From contig NZ_CP089979.1 of NCBI RefSeq assembly GCF_021389935.1, forward strand, positions 911,001-975,000: DNA of 64,000 nt, read 5' to 3'. Below the pieces are notes generated by a model. The model had not been told where the DNA came from. It was given only the letters and a program-made list of their open reading frames with translations, and did no database searches. Shown in pieces: positions 43,288 through 51,530 of this stretch (the first letter of the stretch is position 1; each line of letters begins with the position of its first letter). The DNA is from Fulvivirga ligni (lineage in GTDB: Bacteria; Bacteroidota; Bacteroidia; Cytophagales; Cyclobacteriaceae). A program made the translations under genes and the position numbers.

Positions 43288-44071
43288 ATTTCTCTTTTTG
43301 CCATTCTGGCGAATAGAAAGTACCTCTCCCTCCTACGGTTATTTTTACAATATCAGCACCCGTGTGATAGCACTTGCCTCCTTTCTTTCGATTGTGAATC
43401 AAGAAGTCTTTCGGAAAATCGTCATAATGAGCCTCATTATCTATAGCTACCTTGCACACTCGCTGTATCTTATCATAAATTTTCTTTTTCTCAGCCTCGG
43501 TCAGTTCTGCGGCGCGACTTTCCGGGTGTATTTGGCTTTGATATAAAATGTCATCAGCCATCCAGTTGCCTATGCCAGCCATAGTATCCTGATTCAATAG
43601 GATACTCTTGATCGGTGCCTTTCTATTTTCCAGTGATTCTAGGAATTCTGTTTCTGAAAGCTGAAGCGCATCTTTGCCTAGATTATGATCCTTTTGAAAT
43701 TCTTCAATGGAATTAGCAAGGTCAATCCAGCCAAACTTTCTTTTACTGATGTATGACATTTTAAAACCATTGTTAAAATGAAAGAGCACTTTATTATACT
43801 TCGGAGTATCTTCCAGGTCTTTAAAATATTTCCAGGAGCCAGTCATCCCAAAGTGAACTACCATGAACTTCTCGCCCGTAGTTTCTACAAATAGATATTT
43901 GCCGATTCGTTTAGTAGACTTAAATTCCTGTCCTATTAAATGCTTGTTCAGGGTGGTTTCTGCTACTTTAATTAATTTCTTATCGGCTACTTCTATCTTG
44001 GTGATCTTGCTATGCAGCATGGTGCTATCTGCATATCTCTTGTACATTTCTACCTCAGGTAACTCAGGCAT
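43286..44071 (-). CDS. Fpg/Nei-type DNA glycosylase with degenerate (zinc-less) finger
   Basis: 261 residues beginning MPELPEVE, with Pro2 as the nucleophile and Glu3. The H2TH domain is clear (NQDTMAGIGNWMADDILYQ). In the C-terminal finger, however, three of the four zinc Cys are gone: the first pair reads CYHT, the second SPEW instead of CPxC. The DNA-contacting Arg of GGRGTFYSP is retained, so it should still cut, as in the known zinc-less-finger glycosylases (NEIL1). Repairs oxidised bases. Not cotranscribed with any neighbour. Whether it is Fpg (8-oxoG) or Nei (pyrimidines) cannot be told by eye. Confidence 0.88.
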   Translation of the reverse strand: MPELPEVEMYKRYADSTMLHSKITKIEVADKKLIKVAETTLNKHLIGQEFKSTKRIGKYLFVETTGEKFMVVHFGMTGSWKYFKDLEDTPKYNKVLFHFNNGFKMSYISKRKFGWIDLANSIEEFQKDHNLGKDALQLSETEFLESLENRKAPIKSILLNQDTMAGIGNWMADDILYQSQIHPESRAAELTEAEKKKIYDKIQRVCKVAIDNEAHYDDFPKDFLIHNRKKGGKCYHTGADIVKITVGGRGTFYSPEWQKEK

Positions 44072-44182
44072 TGTTTTTTATTAAATAAACAGGTCACCAT
44101 TCATATAGTTGAGGCTAGATGTTTAGAATCAAAAAAATGACAAAGATCAGTAGATTTATTGATCTAATTTTGAATTAAACAC

Positions 44183-44213
44183 TTGGCAAACCGGGCTGTA
44201 GATCATATCTTCG
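44183..44213 (+). promoter_or_regulatory. Candidate feoAB promoter
   Basis: TTG at 44183-44185 and TATCTTCG at 44206-44213 (seven of eight positions of TAnnTTTG), spacing 20; start point about 44217. Upstream, AGATCA (44144-44149) and TGATCT (44160-44165) form a short dyad that could be an operator. Confidence 0.4.
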
Positions 44214-44245
44214 CAATAGTTTGTAATTAATCTAAATAAAAGAAG

Positions 44246-44470
44246 GTGAATACAAGAAGTGTAGTAGATTTGACCCCGGGAGAAAGTGGTATAATAAATG
44301 GCTTTATGGATGATACGCTTTCTTTGAAGCTTTTAGAAATGGGATGCCTACCTGGCCAGCCGATCAAGTTTAATTTCGCTGCCCCTCTTGGTGACCCTAT
44401 TTGCGTTAGTGTTGCCGGTTACAATCTTTCACTAAGATTAGACGAAGCAATCACTATTTCTATTCAGTAA
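44246..44470 (+). CDS. feoA: Ferrous iron transport protein FeoA
   Basis: 74 residues, GTG start preceded by AGAAGG. SH3-like FeoA fold: VDLTPGESGIINGFMDD ... LKLLEMGCLPGQPIKF ... VSVAGYNLSLRLDEA. Small cytoplasmic partner of FeoB that modulates its GTPase or transport activity. Its stop and the feoB start are directly adjacent (44470/44471), so translation is probably coupled. No Fur box with the classical sequence was recognised. Confidence 0.92.
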   Translation: MNTRSVVDLTPGESGIINGFMDDTLSLKLLEMGCLPGQPIKFNFAAPLGDPICVSVAGYNLSLRLDEAITISIQ

Positions 44471-46585
44471 ATGTCTAAAAAGAGTATTCCCAAAATTGCT
44501 TTAGTAGGGAATCCTAATTCTGGCAAATCTTCATTATTCAATCACCTTACTGGATTAAATCAGAAAATAGGAAACTTCCCAGGCGTTACCGTTGATAAGA
44601 AAACGGGTATTTGCCATCTTGATGATACACATAAGGCTGAGATTATAGATCTTCCTGGTACCTACAGTATCTATCCTAATTCTACTGACGAAAAAATTGT
44701 TTTTGATATACTAGGAAACAGAGACAATCCTCTGCACCCTGATATTGTGGTGGTGATTGTTGATGCTTCTAACTTTAAAAGAAACTTACTATTATTTACT
44801 CAGCTGTATGATCTGCATATTCCTACCGTATTAGCTCTTAATATGATGGACATTGTGGAGAAAACGGGTCTGAGTATAGATGAAAAAAAGCTTTCTAAGG
44901 AGCTTGGTGTGCCGGTTATTCCTATGAAGGCCAGAAGAGGTAAGGGAATTGACCTGTTGAAGAAAACACTACTGGCTGATATAGATTATAATTTCAAGCC
45001 CATTTTTGATGCTCGCTCACATGCGCCAGAGGCTATTGAGGCAGTAAAAGAAACATTTTCAATACAAGATGACTATGTGGCATATCAAATGCTTCAGCAG
45101 CATAGAATAAACCAATCACTTACTAAAAGCGAGCAGAACTTAATAAGTGACATCATTGAAAAGCATGACTTTTCAAAAGATGAGCTTAGAAGAAAAGAAA
45201 CTTTAGACCGTTATGCCGCTATCAATCAGTTTATTGATGGCTCGGTTAAAGAGAATTTCACTACCCTACCTATGCGCTGGACTCAGCGCTTAGACAGGAT
45301 CTTTACTCATAAAGTATGGGGTTATGTGATTTTCTTTGCGATCCTGTTCCTAATATTTCAGTCTATTTTTACCTGGTCCAGTGTGCCTCAGGATTTTATA
45401 GATCTTACCTTCTCTGAGTTTGGAGCTTATCTGGCAGATACACTGCCACCAGGTGTTCTCACGAGATTGCTTACGGAAGGAATTATTCCAGGTATCGGTG
45501 GTATTGTAATATTCATACCGCAGATCGCCATCCTTTTTGCATTCATAGCTATTCTTGAAGAAACGGGCTACATGTCAAGGGTGGTTTTTCTTATGGATAA
45601 GATCATGAGAAAATTCGGTCTTAACGGAAAGAGCGTGGTTCCTTTGATTTCAGGGGTGGCCTGTGCCATACCGGCCATCATGGCCACCAGAACTATTGAA
45701 AACTGGAAAGAAAGGCTAATAACCATATTTGTAACTCCGTTGATGAGTTGCTCAGCCAGGCTTCCTATTTATACTATTCTTATTGCCCTTATTGTGCCAG
45801 ATACCAGTTATGGCTTATTTTGGAATCTTCAGGGCTTAGTACTTATGGGCATGTATTTGCTGGGCTTTTTGGCAGCTTTGATATCAGCCTTGGTAATGAA
45901 GCTTATACTAAAAACTAAGGATAGAAGCTTTTTAGTGATGGAGCTTCCTACTTACAAGATGCCGAGGTGGAAGAACGTAGGAATGACCATGTATGAGAAG
46001 TCTAAGACGTTTGTGCTTGAGGCTGGAAAGATCATCTTGGCTATTTCCATAGTGCTTTGGGTGCTGGCCTCTTATGGTCCGGGTGATAATATTGAGAATG
46101 CAGAGCAGATTGTGAGACAGAAGTATGCCCAGGAAAATATTTCTGAAGTGGATCTTCAAAATAGGATAGAATCATATAAGCTGGAAAGCTCCTATGCGGG
46201 TCTATTTGGTAAGGCCATTGAGCCTGCTATAGAGCCGTTAGGGTACGACTGGAAAATTGGTATTGCGTTAATCACGTCATTTGCGGCTAGAGAAGTTTTT
46301 GTGGGTACAATGGCTACCATATATAGTATAGGTGATACAGAAGATGAGGCCACTATCAAAAATAGAATGAAGAATGAGGTAAATCTGGAAACGGGTGAGC
46401 CCAGATATACATTGGCTACAGGTCTGTCTTTGCTGGTATTCTATGCTTTTGCCATGCAGTGTATGAGTACATTGGCGATTGTATATAGAGAAACTAAAGG
46501 GTGGAAATGGCCTATGTTGCAACTTATCTATATGTCACTATTAGCTTATTGCTCAGCGCTTTTGGTATATCAGGGATTAACTTAA
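44471..46585 (+). CDS. feoB: Ferrous iron transporter FeoB
   Basis: 704 residues. G domain with G1 GNPNSGKSSLFNHLTG, switch region GNFPGVTVDKK, G3 DLPGTYS and G4 NMMD; then the helical GDI-like region and a membrane domain with eight or more segments including the two Gate motifs (around GIGGIVIFIPQIAILF, SGVACAIPAIMATRT and SFAAREVFVG). Imports Fe2+ through the inner membrane. No C-terminal FeoC-like Zn domain. Ends with a four-base overlap to the converging STAS-like gene. Confidence 0.96.
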   Translation: MSKKSIPKIALVGNPNSGKSSLFNHLTGLNQKIGNFPGVTVDKKTGICHLDDTHKAEIIDLPGTYSIYPNSTDEKIVFDILGNRDNPLHPDIVVVIVDASNFKRNLLLFTQLYDLHIPTVLALNMMDIVEKTGLSIDEKKLSKELGVPVIPMKARRGKGIDLLKKTLLADIDYNFKPIFDARSHAPEAIEAVKETFSIQDDYVAYQMLQQHRINQSLTKSEQNLISDIIEKHDFSKDELRRKETLDRYAAINQFIDGSVKENFTTLPMRWTQRLDRIFTHKVWGYVIFFAILFLIFQSIFTWSSVPQDFIDLTFSEFGAYLADTLPPGVLTRLLTEGIIPGIGGIVIFIPQIAILFAFIAILEETGYMSRVVFLMDKIMRKFGLNGKSVVPLISGVACAIPAIMATRTIENWKERLITIFVTPLMSCSARLPIYTILIALIVPDTSYGLFWNLQGLVLMGMYLLGFLAALISALVMKLILKTKDRSFLVMELPTYKMPRWKNVGMTMYEKSKTFVLEAGKIILAISIVLWVLASYGPGDNIENAEQIVRQKYAQENISEVDLQNRIESYKLESSYAGLFGKAIEPAIEPLGYDWKIGIALITSFAAREVFVGTMATIYSIGDTEDEATIKNRMKNEVNLETGEPRYTLATGLSLLVFYAFAMQCMSTLAIVYRETKGWKWPMLQLIYMSLLAYCSALLVYQGLT

Positions 46586-46986
46586 GATGTCTTTTCAAGA
46601 ATTAGCTTTCTTTTAGCCCAGATCATACCTATCTCCATATTACTCACAATTTTGTATTCCATGGGAGGTGAGCCAATAAAAAAGGCGTTTTTCAAAGTGA
46701 TCTGAATAATTGGTGATGGGGCAATGTATACTGCTCCAAGAATTTTTTCTTTGATAAGCTCTCGGTGGTCTCTATAAAAATACCCCAATTTGGACTTGAG
46801 GTTTGCTGTAAGCATTTTAGCAGTTGTTAGGTCCACAATTAAGATACTTTTGCTTTCTAGAGAGTTTAGGAAAGCAAGGGCATCATCGAGATATTGCTCG
46901 AAGTATTCCACAGTGGCACCCACTGGTTCTATCTTATTGAGATAGATTTCATTTTCTATTTTCTTAAAAGAAGAATAGCTAGACAT
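46582..46986 (-). CDS. STAS-like (SpoIIAA-type) protein, 134 residues
   Basis: Soluble alpha/beta protein of the length of a SpoIIAA/STAS domain, with a strand-helix repeat (NEIYLNKIEPVG ... SILIVDLTTAKMLT ... ILGAVYIAPSPII). Bacteroidota have many such single-domain proteins without known partners. It lacks the conserved DS/T phosphorylation motif of anti-anti-sigma factors, though DLTTAK is nearby in position. Divergent from the MutS-like gene with 89 bases between. Function unknown. Confidence 0.5.
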   Translation of the reverse strand: MSSYSSFKKIENEIYLNKIEPVGATVEYFEQYLDDALAFLNSLESKSILIVDLTTAKMLTANLKSKLGYFYRDHRELIKEKILGAVYIAPSPIIQITLKNAFFIGSPPMEYKIVSNMEIGMIWAKRKLILEKTS

Positions 46987-47075
46987 ATTGTTTTGTTACT
47001 GCTTAAGTATCTTTATACTATAACTACGTAAAAGCACCCGTGTACGGTTCCTATATATTAAGTTAAGATTTTAAA

Positions 47076-48899
47076 ATGACACATAATAATAATATTCCGC
47101 TAAAAGATAGCTTTAAACTTCGTGAAGATGCTTTTAAGCTGGAATATAGAAAGTTGGAGAAGCACCATGCATTGGTGTCGGTGATTAGAGTTTCACTTTT
47201 CCTGTTGACTCTGGTCTTAATAGTTTGGTTTGCAAATGTTCGTTTGGCCGAAGGTATTCTGGGTACAATTGTGTTTTTTGGGGTAGCCTTTGTGGTTATT
47301 GTGAAATATCATAACAGAGTAAAAGCAAAAAGGGACAGGGCTGCTGCTCTATCTTTAATTAACCATAATGAGATAAAAAGACTGGATTTTGACTTTTCCG
47401 GTATTAATGGAGGTGAGGAATTCATTCAGAAACCTCACCCTTACGTTCAGGATCTGGATATTTTTGGGCGGCATTCTGTTTATCAGCTTTTAAATAGGTG
47501 CGAAACGCCCTCCGGCCGTGAAGCATTGGCTAAATGGCTGAAGCATCCGGCAGATTCTCAGGCCATAAAGAGAAGGCAGGAAGCTGCTCAGGAGCTAACA
47601 AATGATCTGGAATGGAGACAAAATTTTCAGGCGGCAGGTATGTCGGAAGGTAAAAGTGAAAGCAAAATTAAGACCCTCCTCAGCTGGATTAATGAACCTA
47701 ACCAAGTGATAGATAAGCCTTGGCCGAAAGTTTTAATGTACGCTTTACCTGTGGTGGCTCTTTCTGCCCTTATGGCGGTCATTTTTTTTGATGCCAGCAT
47801 CTATTTCATTTTTGGGGCGATGCTTGTTAACGGCATTGTGCTGAAGAGGTTTACAGGATACATAAAGAACATTACTGAAAAGACCGAAGCTGGAATTTCT
47901 GTTCTGGGCAGCTACGGCGTCATGATTGGCCTCATTGAAAATAAAGCCTTTCAATCGGATTATTTGCAAGAGCTCAAGATGGTATTTGAACATAAAGAAA
48001 CTAAGGCCTCAGATTCAATTCTAAAATTAAAGTCTATTCTGGATTATTTACAGTCTAGAGCGAATGCCTTTTATCTGATTTTAAACACCTTCTTGCTTTT
48101 GGATCTTCACCTGGTGATTGCGGCCGAAAAATGGAAGAGAAACCAAAAAGCCGATGTCAATCACTGGTTTGAAAATATTGGTGACTACGAGGCACTAAGC
48201 AGCATTGCTGCTTTTGCTTATGCTCACCCATCATACCATTTCCCGGCCATTGAAGGGGATGATTATAAACTTGAGGCTCAGGAGATTGGTCATCCGCTCA
48301 TTCTCCCTCAAGAGCGAATAAGCAATGATTTTCATATGGATGGAAAAGGGTCGATTAATATCATTACGGGTTCCAACATGTCTGGTAAAAGTACCTTCTT
48401 GAGAACTATCGGGGTAAATCTGGTTTTGGCCTTAGCCGGTAGCCCTGTCTGTGCCAGGCAAATGAAAACTTCCATATTACAGATATTTACCAGCATGCGT
48501 ACCGAAGACGATCTGCAAAGCCATACGTCATCATTCTATGCTGAGCTCAAAAGGCTTCGTTATCTGCTGGATATTCTAGAGGAAGACGGCCTTCCGGTTT
48601 TATTTATGCTGGATGAAATTTTGAAAGGAACCAATTCAATCGACCGCCATAAAGGCTCTTCTGGTTTGGTAAGGCAGTTGTCAGATAAAAATGCTATGGG
48701 TTTTGTTTCCACCCATGATTTGGATCTAGGTGAGCTGGAAAACCAGTTGCCTAAGGTGAAGAATTATAGCTTCAATAGCGTAATTAATGGGGATAAAATA
48801 GTTTTTAAATACAAGTTAGAAGAAGGAATTTGCAGAAGCTTTAATGCCAGCAAGCTCATGCAGAATATAGGTATTGAAGTAGATGAAGTTTCCAGTTAG
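47076..48899 (+). CDS. Membrane-associated MutS-family ATPase
   Basis: 607 residues. Two pairs of membrane segments (about residues 35-80 and 215-255), then a MutS core and a MutS-type ATPase at ~415-600 with Walker A GSNMSGKSTFLR, Walker B PVLFMLDEILKGTNS and the STHD motif. It lacks the mismatch-reading domain I of MutS. Such DNA mismatch repair-like ATPases of Bacteroidota have no known role; membrane segments argue against plain mismatch repair. The N-terminal part has a basic coil. tRNA-Val follows 58 bases later. ATP binding is sure, function is not. Confidence 0.85.
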   Translation: MTHNNNIPLKDSFKLREDAFKLEYRKLEKHHALVSVIRVSLFLLTLVLIVWFANVRLAEGILGTIVFFGVAFVVIVKYHNRVKAKRDRAAALSLINHNEIKRLDFDFSGINGGEEFIQKPHPYVQDLDIFGRHSVYQLLNRCETPSGREALAKWLKHPADSQAIKRRQEAAQELTNDLEWRQNFQAAGMSEGKSESKIKTLLSWINEPNQVIDKPWPKVLMYALPVVALSALMAVIFFDASIYFIFGAMLVNGIVLKRFTGYIKNITEKTEAGISVLGSYGVMIGLIENKAFQSDYLQELKMVFEHKETKASDSILKLKSILDYLQSRANAFYLILNTFLLLDLHLVIAAEKWKRNQKADVNHWFENIGDYEALSSIAAFAYAHPSYHFPAIEGDDYKLEAQEIGHPLILPQERISNDFHMDGKGSINIITGSNMSGKSTFLRTIGVNLVLALAGSPVCARQMKTSILQIFTSMRTEDDLQSHTSSFYAELKRLRYLLDILEEDGLPVLFMLDEILKGTNSIDRHKGSSGLVRQLSDKNAMGFVSTHDLDLGELENQLPKVKNYSFNSVINGDKIVFKYKLEEGICRSFNASKLMQNIGIEVDEVSS

Positions 48900-48957
48900 A
48901 AAAATCTAAATGGACTTCATGCTCATTTCAAATCTAATTGTTTAATTTGCTCATCTT

Positions 48958-49032
48958 GGGATGTTAGCTCAGTTGGTTCAGAGCACTGCCTTGACAGGGC
49001 AGGGGTCGTTGGTTCGAGTCCAATACATCCCA
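48958..49032 (+). tRNA. tRNA-Val (anticodon GAC)
   Basis: 75 nt cloverleaf. Acceptor GGGATGT/ACATCCC, D arm with AGTTGGTTCAGA, anticodon stem CTGCC/GGCAG around loop TTGACAG (GAC), T arm GTTGGTTCGAGTCCAA. Discriminator A. A near-consensus -7 (TTAATTTG) lies just upstream at 48942-48949. Confidence 0.95.
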
Positions 49033-49037
49033 CATTA

Positions 49038-49115
49038 GGTTGTATCAAAAGAGAGGTCTTTGGCCAAAAGTGATTTTATATATGAAGATTACTGCTTGTG
49101 ATACAACCTCTTTTT
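49038..49115 (+). terminator. Long-loop hairpin and T run after tRNA-Val
   Basis: GGTTGTATCA (49038-49047) pairs perfectly with TGATACAACC (49099-49108), which is followed by TCTTTTTG. The loop is about 50 bases and contains a smaller dyad (CTTTGGCCAAAAG). It acts presumably as the tRNA terminator, but is much longer than the other terminators of this window. Confidence 0.65.
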
Positions 49116-49261
49116 GTTTTGTGATGATCCACCCTCCTAATTGGTGCATTTGCCCCTGTCATCAATGCTGATGTTTTATGCATTTATCCCGAAATTGCGT
49201 TAATTTCAATGAAACAAACTAAAATCTATTACTTAGAAAAACCAGATAACTCTAAAACGCT

Positions 49262-51526
49262 ATGAGAACCAGACCTTTAACCGCCATTTATCTAATGGTA
49301 GGTGCTTTGCTATGGAGTAGTTCATTGCTCTTTGCGCAAAAAAAGCAAGATACTGATGCTGCCGTGGAGGCATTACTTTCAAAAATGTCAGTAGAAGAAA
49401 AAGTAGGACAGATGACTCAGGTCACCATAGACTTGATTCTAAAGGACAACTCTAATACCGAAATTGATCAGAAAAAATTAGAGGAGGCTATTTTAAATAA
49501 GCATGTGGGCTCCATTCTAAATGTAAAGGGCCATGCTTACTCCATGGACACCTGGCACAAGATTCAAACAGCCATCCAAGACGTAGCCACTAAGAAAACG
49601 GCCAATAAAATACCTATTGTTTATGGTATAGATGCTATTCACGGAGCTAACTACATCGAAGGATCTGTTCTTTATCCCCATAACATTGGTATGGCTGCCA
49701 CCCGTAATCCTGACTTGGTAGCGGAGTCCGCCAGATTAACTGCCATTGAAACCAGAGCAAGCGGTATCAGATGGAATTTTGATCCAGTATTAGGTCTGGG
49801 AAGACAGCCTCTATGGTCTAGATTCGAAGAGACTTTTGGTGAAGATGTTGTGTTAGTATCAGAAATGGGGAGCACTGCCATTGAGGCTTATCAAGGTGAT
49901 GACCTTCAGGCTTTTACGTCAGTAGCTGCTTGCCTTAAACATTTCTTGGGTTATTCACTTCCTGCTTCAGGCAAAGACAGAACTCCGGCATACATCACTG
50001 ACTACACCATAAAAGAATATTTACTCCCTCCTTTCGAAGCAGCAGTAAAATCTGGTGCTGCCACTGCCATGATCAACTCAGGTGAAATCAACGGTGTGCC
50101 AGTGCACGCCAGCAAATATTACCTCACAGAGGTATTAAGAAATCAACTGGGCTTTAAAGGTGTTGCTGTTTCTGATTGGGAAGATGTGATTCGTCTGCAT
50201 ACTCGCCATAGAGTGGCCGACACACCCAAAGAGGCTGTGAGGTTGTCAGTGGAGGCTGGCCTTGACATGAGCATGGTGCCAACCGATTACTCTTTTTATG
50301 ATTTGCTTTTAGAGCTTGTGAAGGAAGGTAAAATTACTGAAGAAAGATTGGACCTTTCTGTAAGAAGAATCCTAAAACTAAAGTATGATTTAGGCCTGTT
50401 CCAAAATGCATATCCTGAGAAGGAAGCCATGAAATTGGTGGATAGAGCGAAGGAAGAAGAAGTGGCTAAAACAGCGGCTTTAGAATCTATGACGCTTCTA
50501 AAAAATGAAGGTAATGTTTTGCCACTGCCAAAATCAGCTAAGGTTCTGTTGGCTGGTCCATCTGCGAATGAAGTTACATCTCTACATAGCTCATGGTCAT
50601 ATGTATGGCAGGGAAATGAAGCAGCAATGTATCCTAAAACTACTAAGACCATTAAGCAGGCTTTGGTAGAAAAGCTAGGTCAGGAAAATGTGATCTCATA
50701 TACCGGAAATAAGTACGAAGCCGCTGAAAATTATGATGTAAATCAATTTAAAAAAGAGGCTTCGAAGTATGATTACATTGTATTATGCCTTGGAGAAAAG
50801 GCTTACGCCGAGAGCCCGGGAAGCATCAATGATCTTACACTGCCACAAGAGCAGATTGATTTGGCTAAAGCCGCTATAGCTACTGGAAAAAAAGTCATTT
50901 TGGTGCTGGTAGAAGGAAGACCTAGAATAGTTTCATCTTTTGTAGATGACATTCCAGGTGTTTTGTTAGCCTACAGACCTTCAACTAAGGGAGCTGAGGC
51001 CATTGCTGACGTACTTGTGGGAGATTATAATCCGAACGGAATACTACCGTTCTCTTATCCTAAATACAGCGGCGATTTAACAAAATATGATTTCAAGCAT
51101 TCTGAAGCCATAAGAGAAAATGTGCCTAACCAATATACCACAGGCCAATATAGCGGTCAGTGGGCATTTGGCCATGGTTTGAGTTATACCACTTTTGAGG
51201 TAACAAGACTTAAATCTGATAAAACCACTTTTGGACCAACAGACGTGCTTACCATCACCGCTACGGTGAAAAATACTGGTAAGAAAGATGGTAAAATGGC
51301 AGTTGAACTTTATAGCAGTGATTTATTTGCATCTATCACTCCTAATAACAAAAGGCTTCGAAAGTTCGATAAGGTAAATCTGAAAGCTGGTGAAGAGAAA
51401 ACGGTAACCTTCAAGGTGTCACCAATGGACCTGGCTTTTATTAATGCTGAAGGCAAGAAAGTTACTGAGGCAGGTGATTTTGTTTTGATAGTAAAAGATA
51501 AAACTATCAAAGTCACCTATAAATAA
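49262..51526 (+). CDS. bglX: Glycoside hydrolase family 3 beta-glucosidase
   Basis: 754 residues with a signal peptide (LLWSSSLLFA, then QK). GH3 N-terminal barrel with KHFLGY (residue ~225 region), nucleophile Asp305 in AVSDWEDV, the C-terminal alpha/beta sandwich (VLLAGPSANEV ... VLVEGRPRIV) and a fibronectin type III-like end. Removes terminal beta-glucose or xylose from oligosaccharides in the periplasm. Length and order match BglX. It lies next to a pair of 7TMR-DISM receptors; a sugar-sensing link is inference. Ends four bases before the converging kinase gene. Confidence 0.94.
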   Translation: MRTRPLTAIYLMVGALLWSSSLLFAQKKQDTDAAVEALLSKMSVEEKVGQMTQVTIDLILKDNSNTEIDQKKLEEAILNKHVGSILNVKGHAYSMDTWHKIQTAIQDVATKKTANKIPIVYGIDAIHGANYIEGSVLYPHNIGMAATRNPDLVAESARLTAIETRASGIRWNFDPVLGLGRQPLWSRFEETFGEDVVLVSEMGSTAIEAYQGDDLQAFTSVAACLKHFLGYSLPASGKDRTPAYITDYTIKEYLLPPFEAAVKSGAATAMINSGEINGVPVHASKYYLTEVLRNQLGFKGVAVSDWEDVIRLHTRHRVADTPKEAVRLSVEAGLDMSMVPTDYSFYDLLLELVKEGKITEERLDLSVRRILKLKYDLGLFQNAYPEKEAMKLVDRAKEEEVAKTAALESMTLLKNEGNVLPLPKSAKVLLAGPSANEVTSLHSSWSYVWQGNEAAMYPKTTKTIKQALVEKLGQENVISYTGNKYEAAENYDVNQFKKEASKYDYIVLCLGEKAYAESPGSINDLTLPQEQIDLAKAAIATGKKVILVLVEGRPRIVSSFVDDIPGVLLAYRPSTKGAEAIADVLVGDYNPNGILPFSYPKYSGDLTKYDFKHSEAIRENVPNQYTTGQYSGQWAFGHGLSYTTFEVTRLKSDKTTFGPTDVLTITATVKNTGKKDGKMAVELYSSDLFASITPNNKRLRKFDKVNLKAGEEKTVTFKVSPMDLAFINAEGKKVTEAGDFVLIVKDKTIKVTYK

Positions 51527-51530
51527 TTAC

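Noticed and set aside
49082-49177. Short plus-strand frame after tRNA-Val
   Set aside because: It starts inside the hairpin loop and has an implausible composition rich in Cys and His; no sign of coding.
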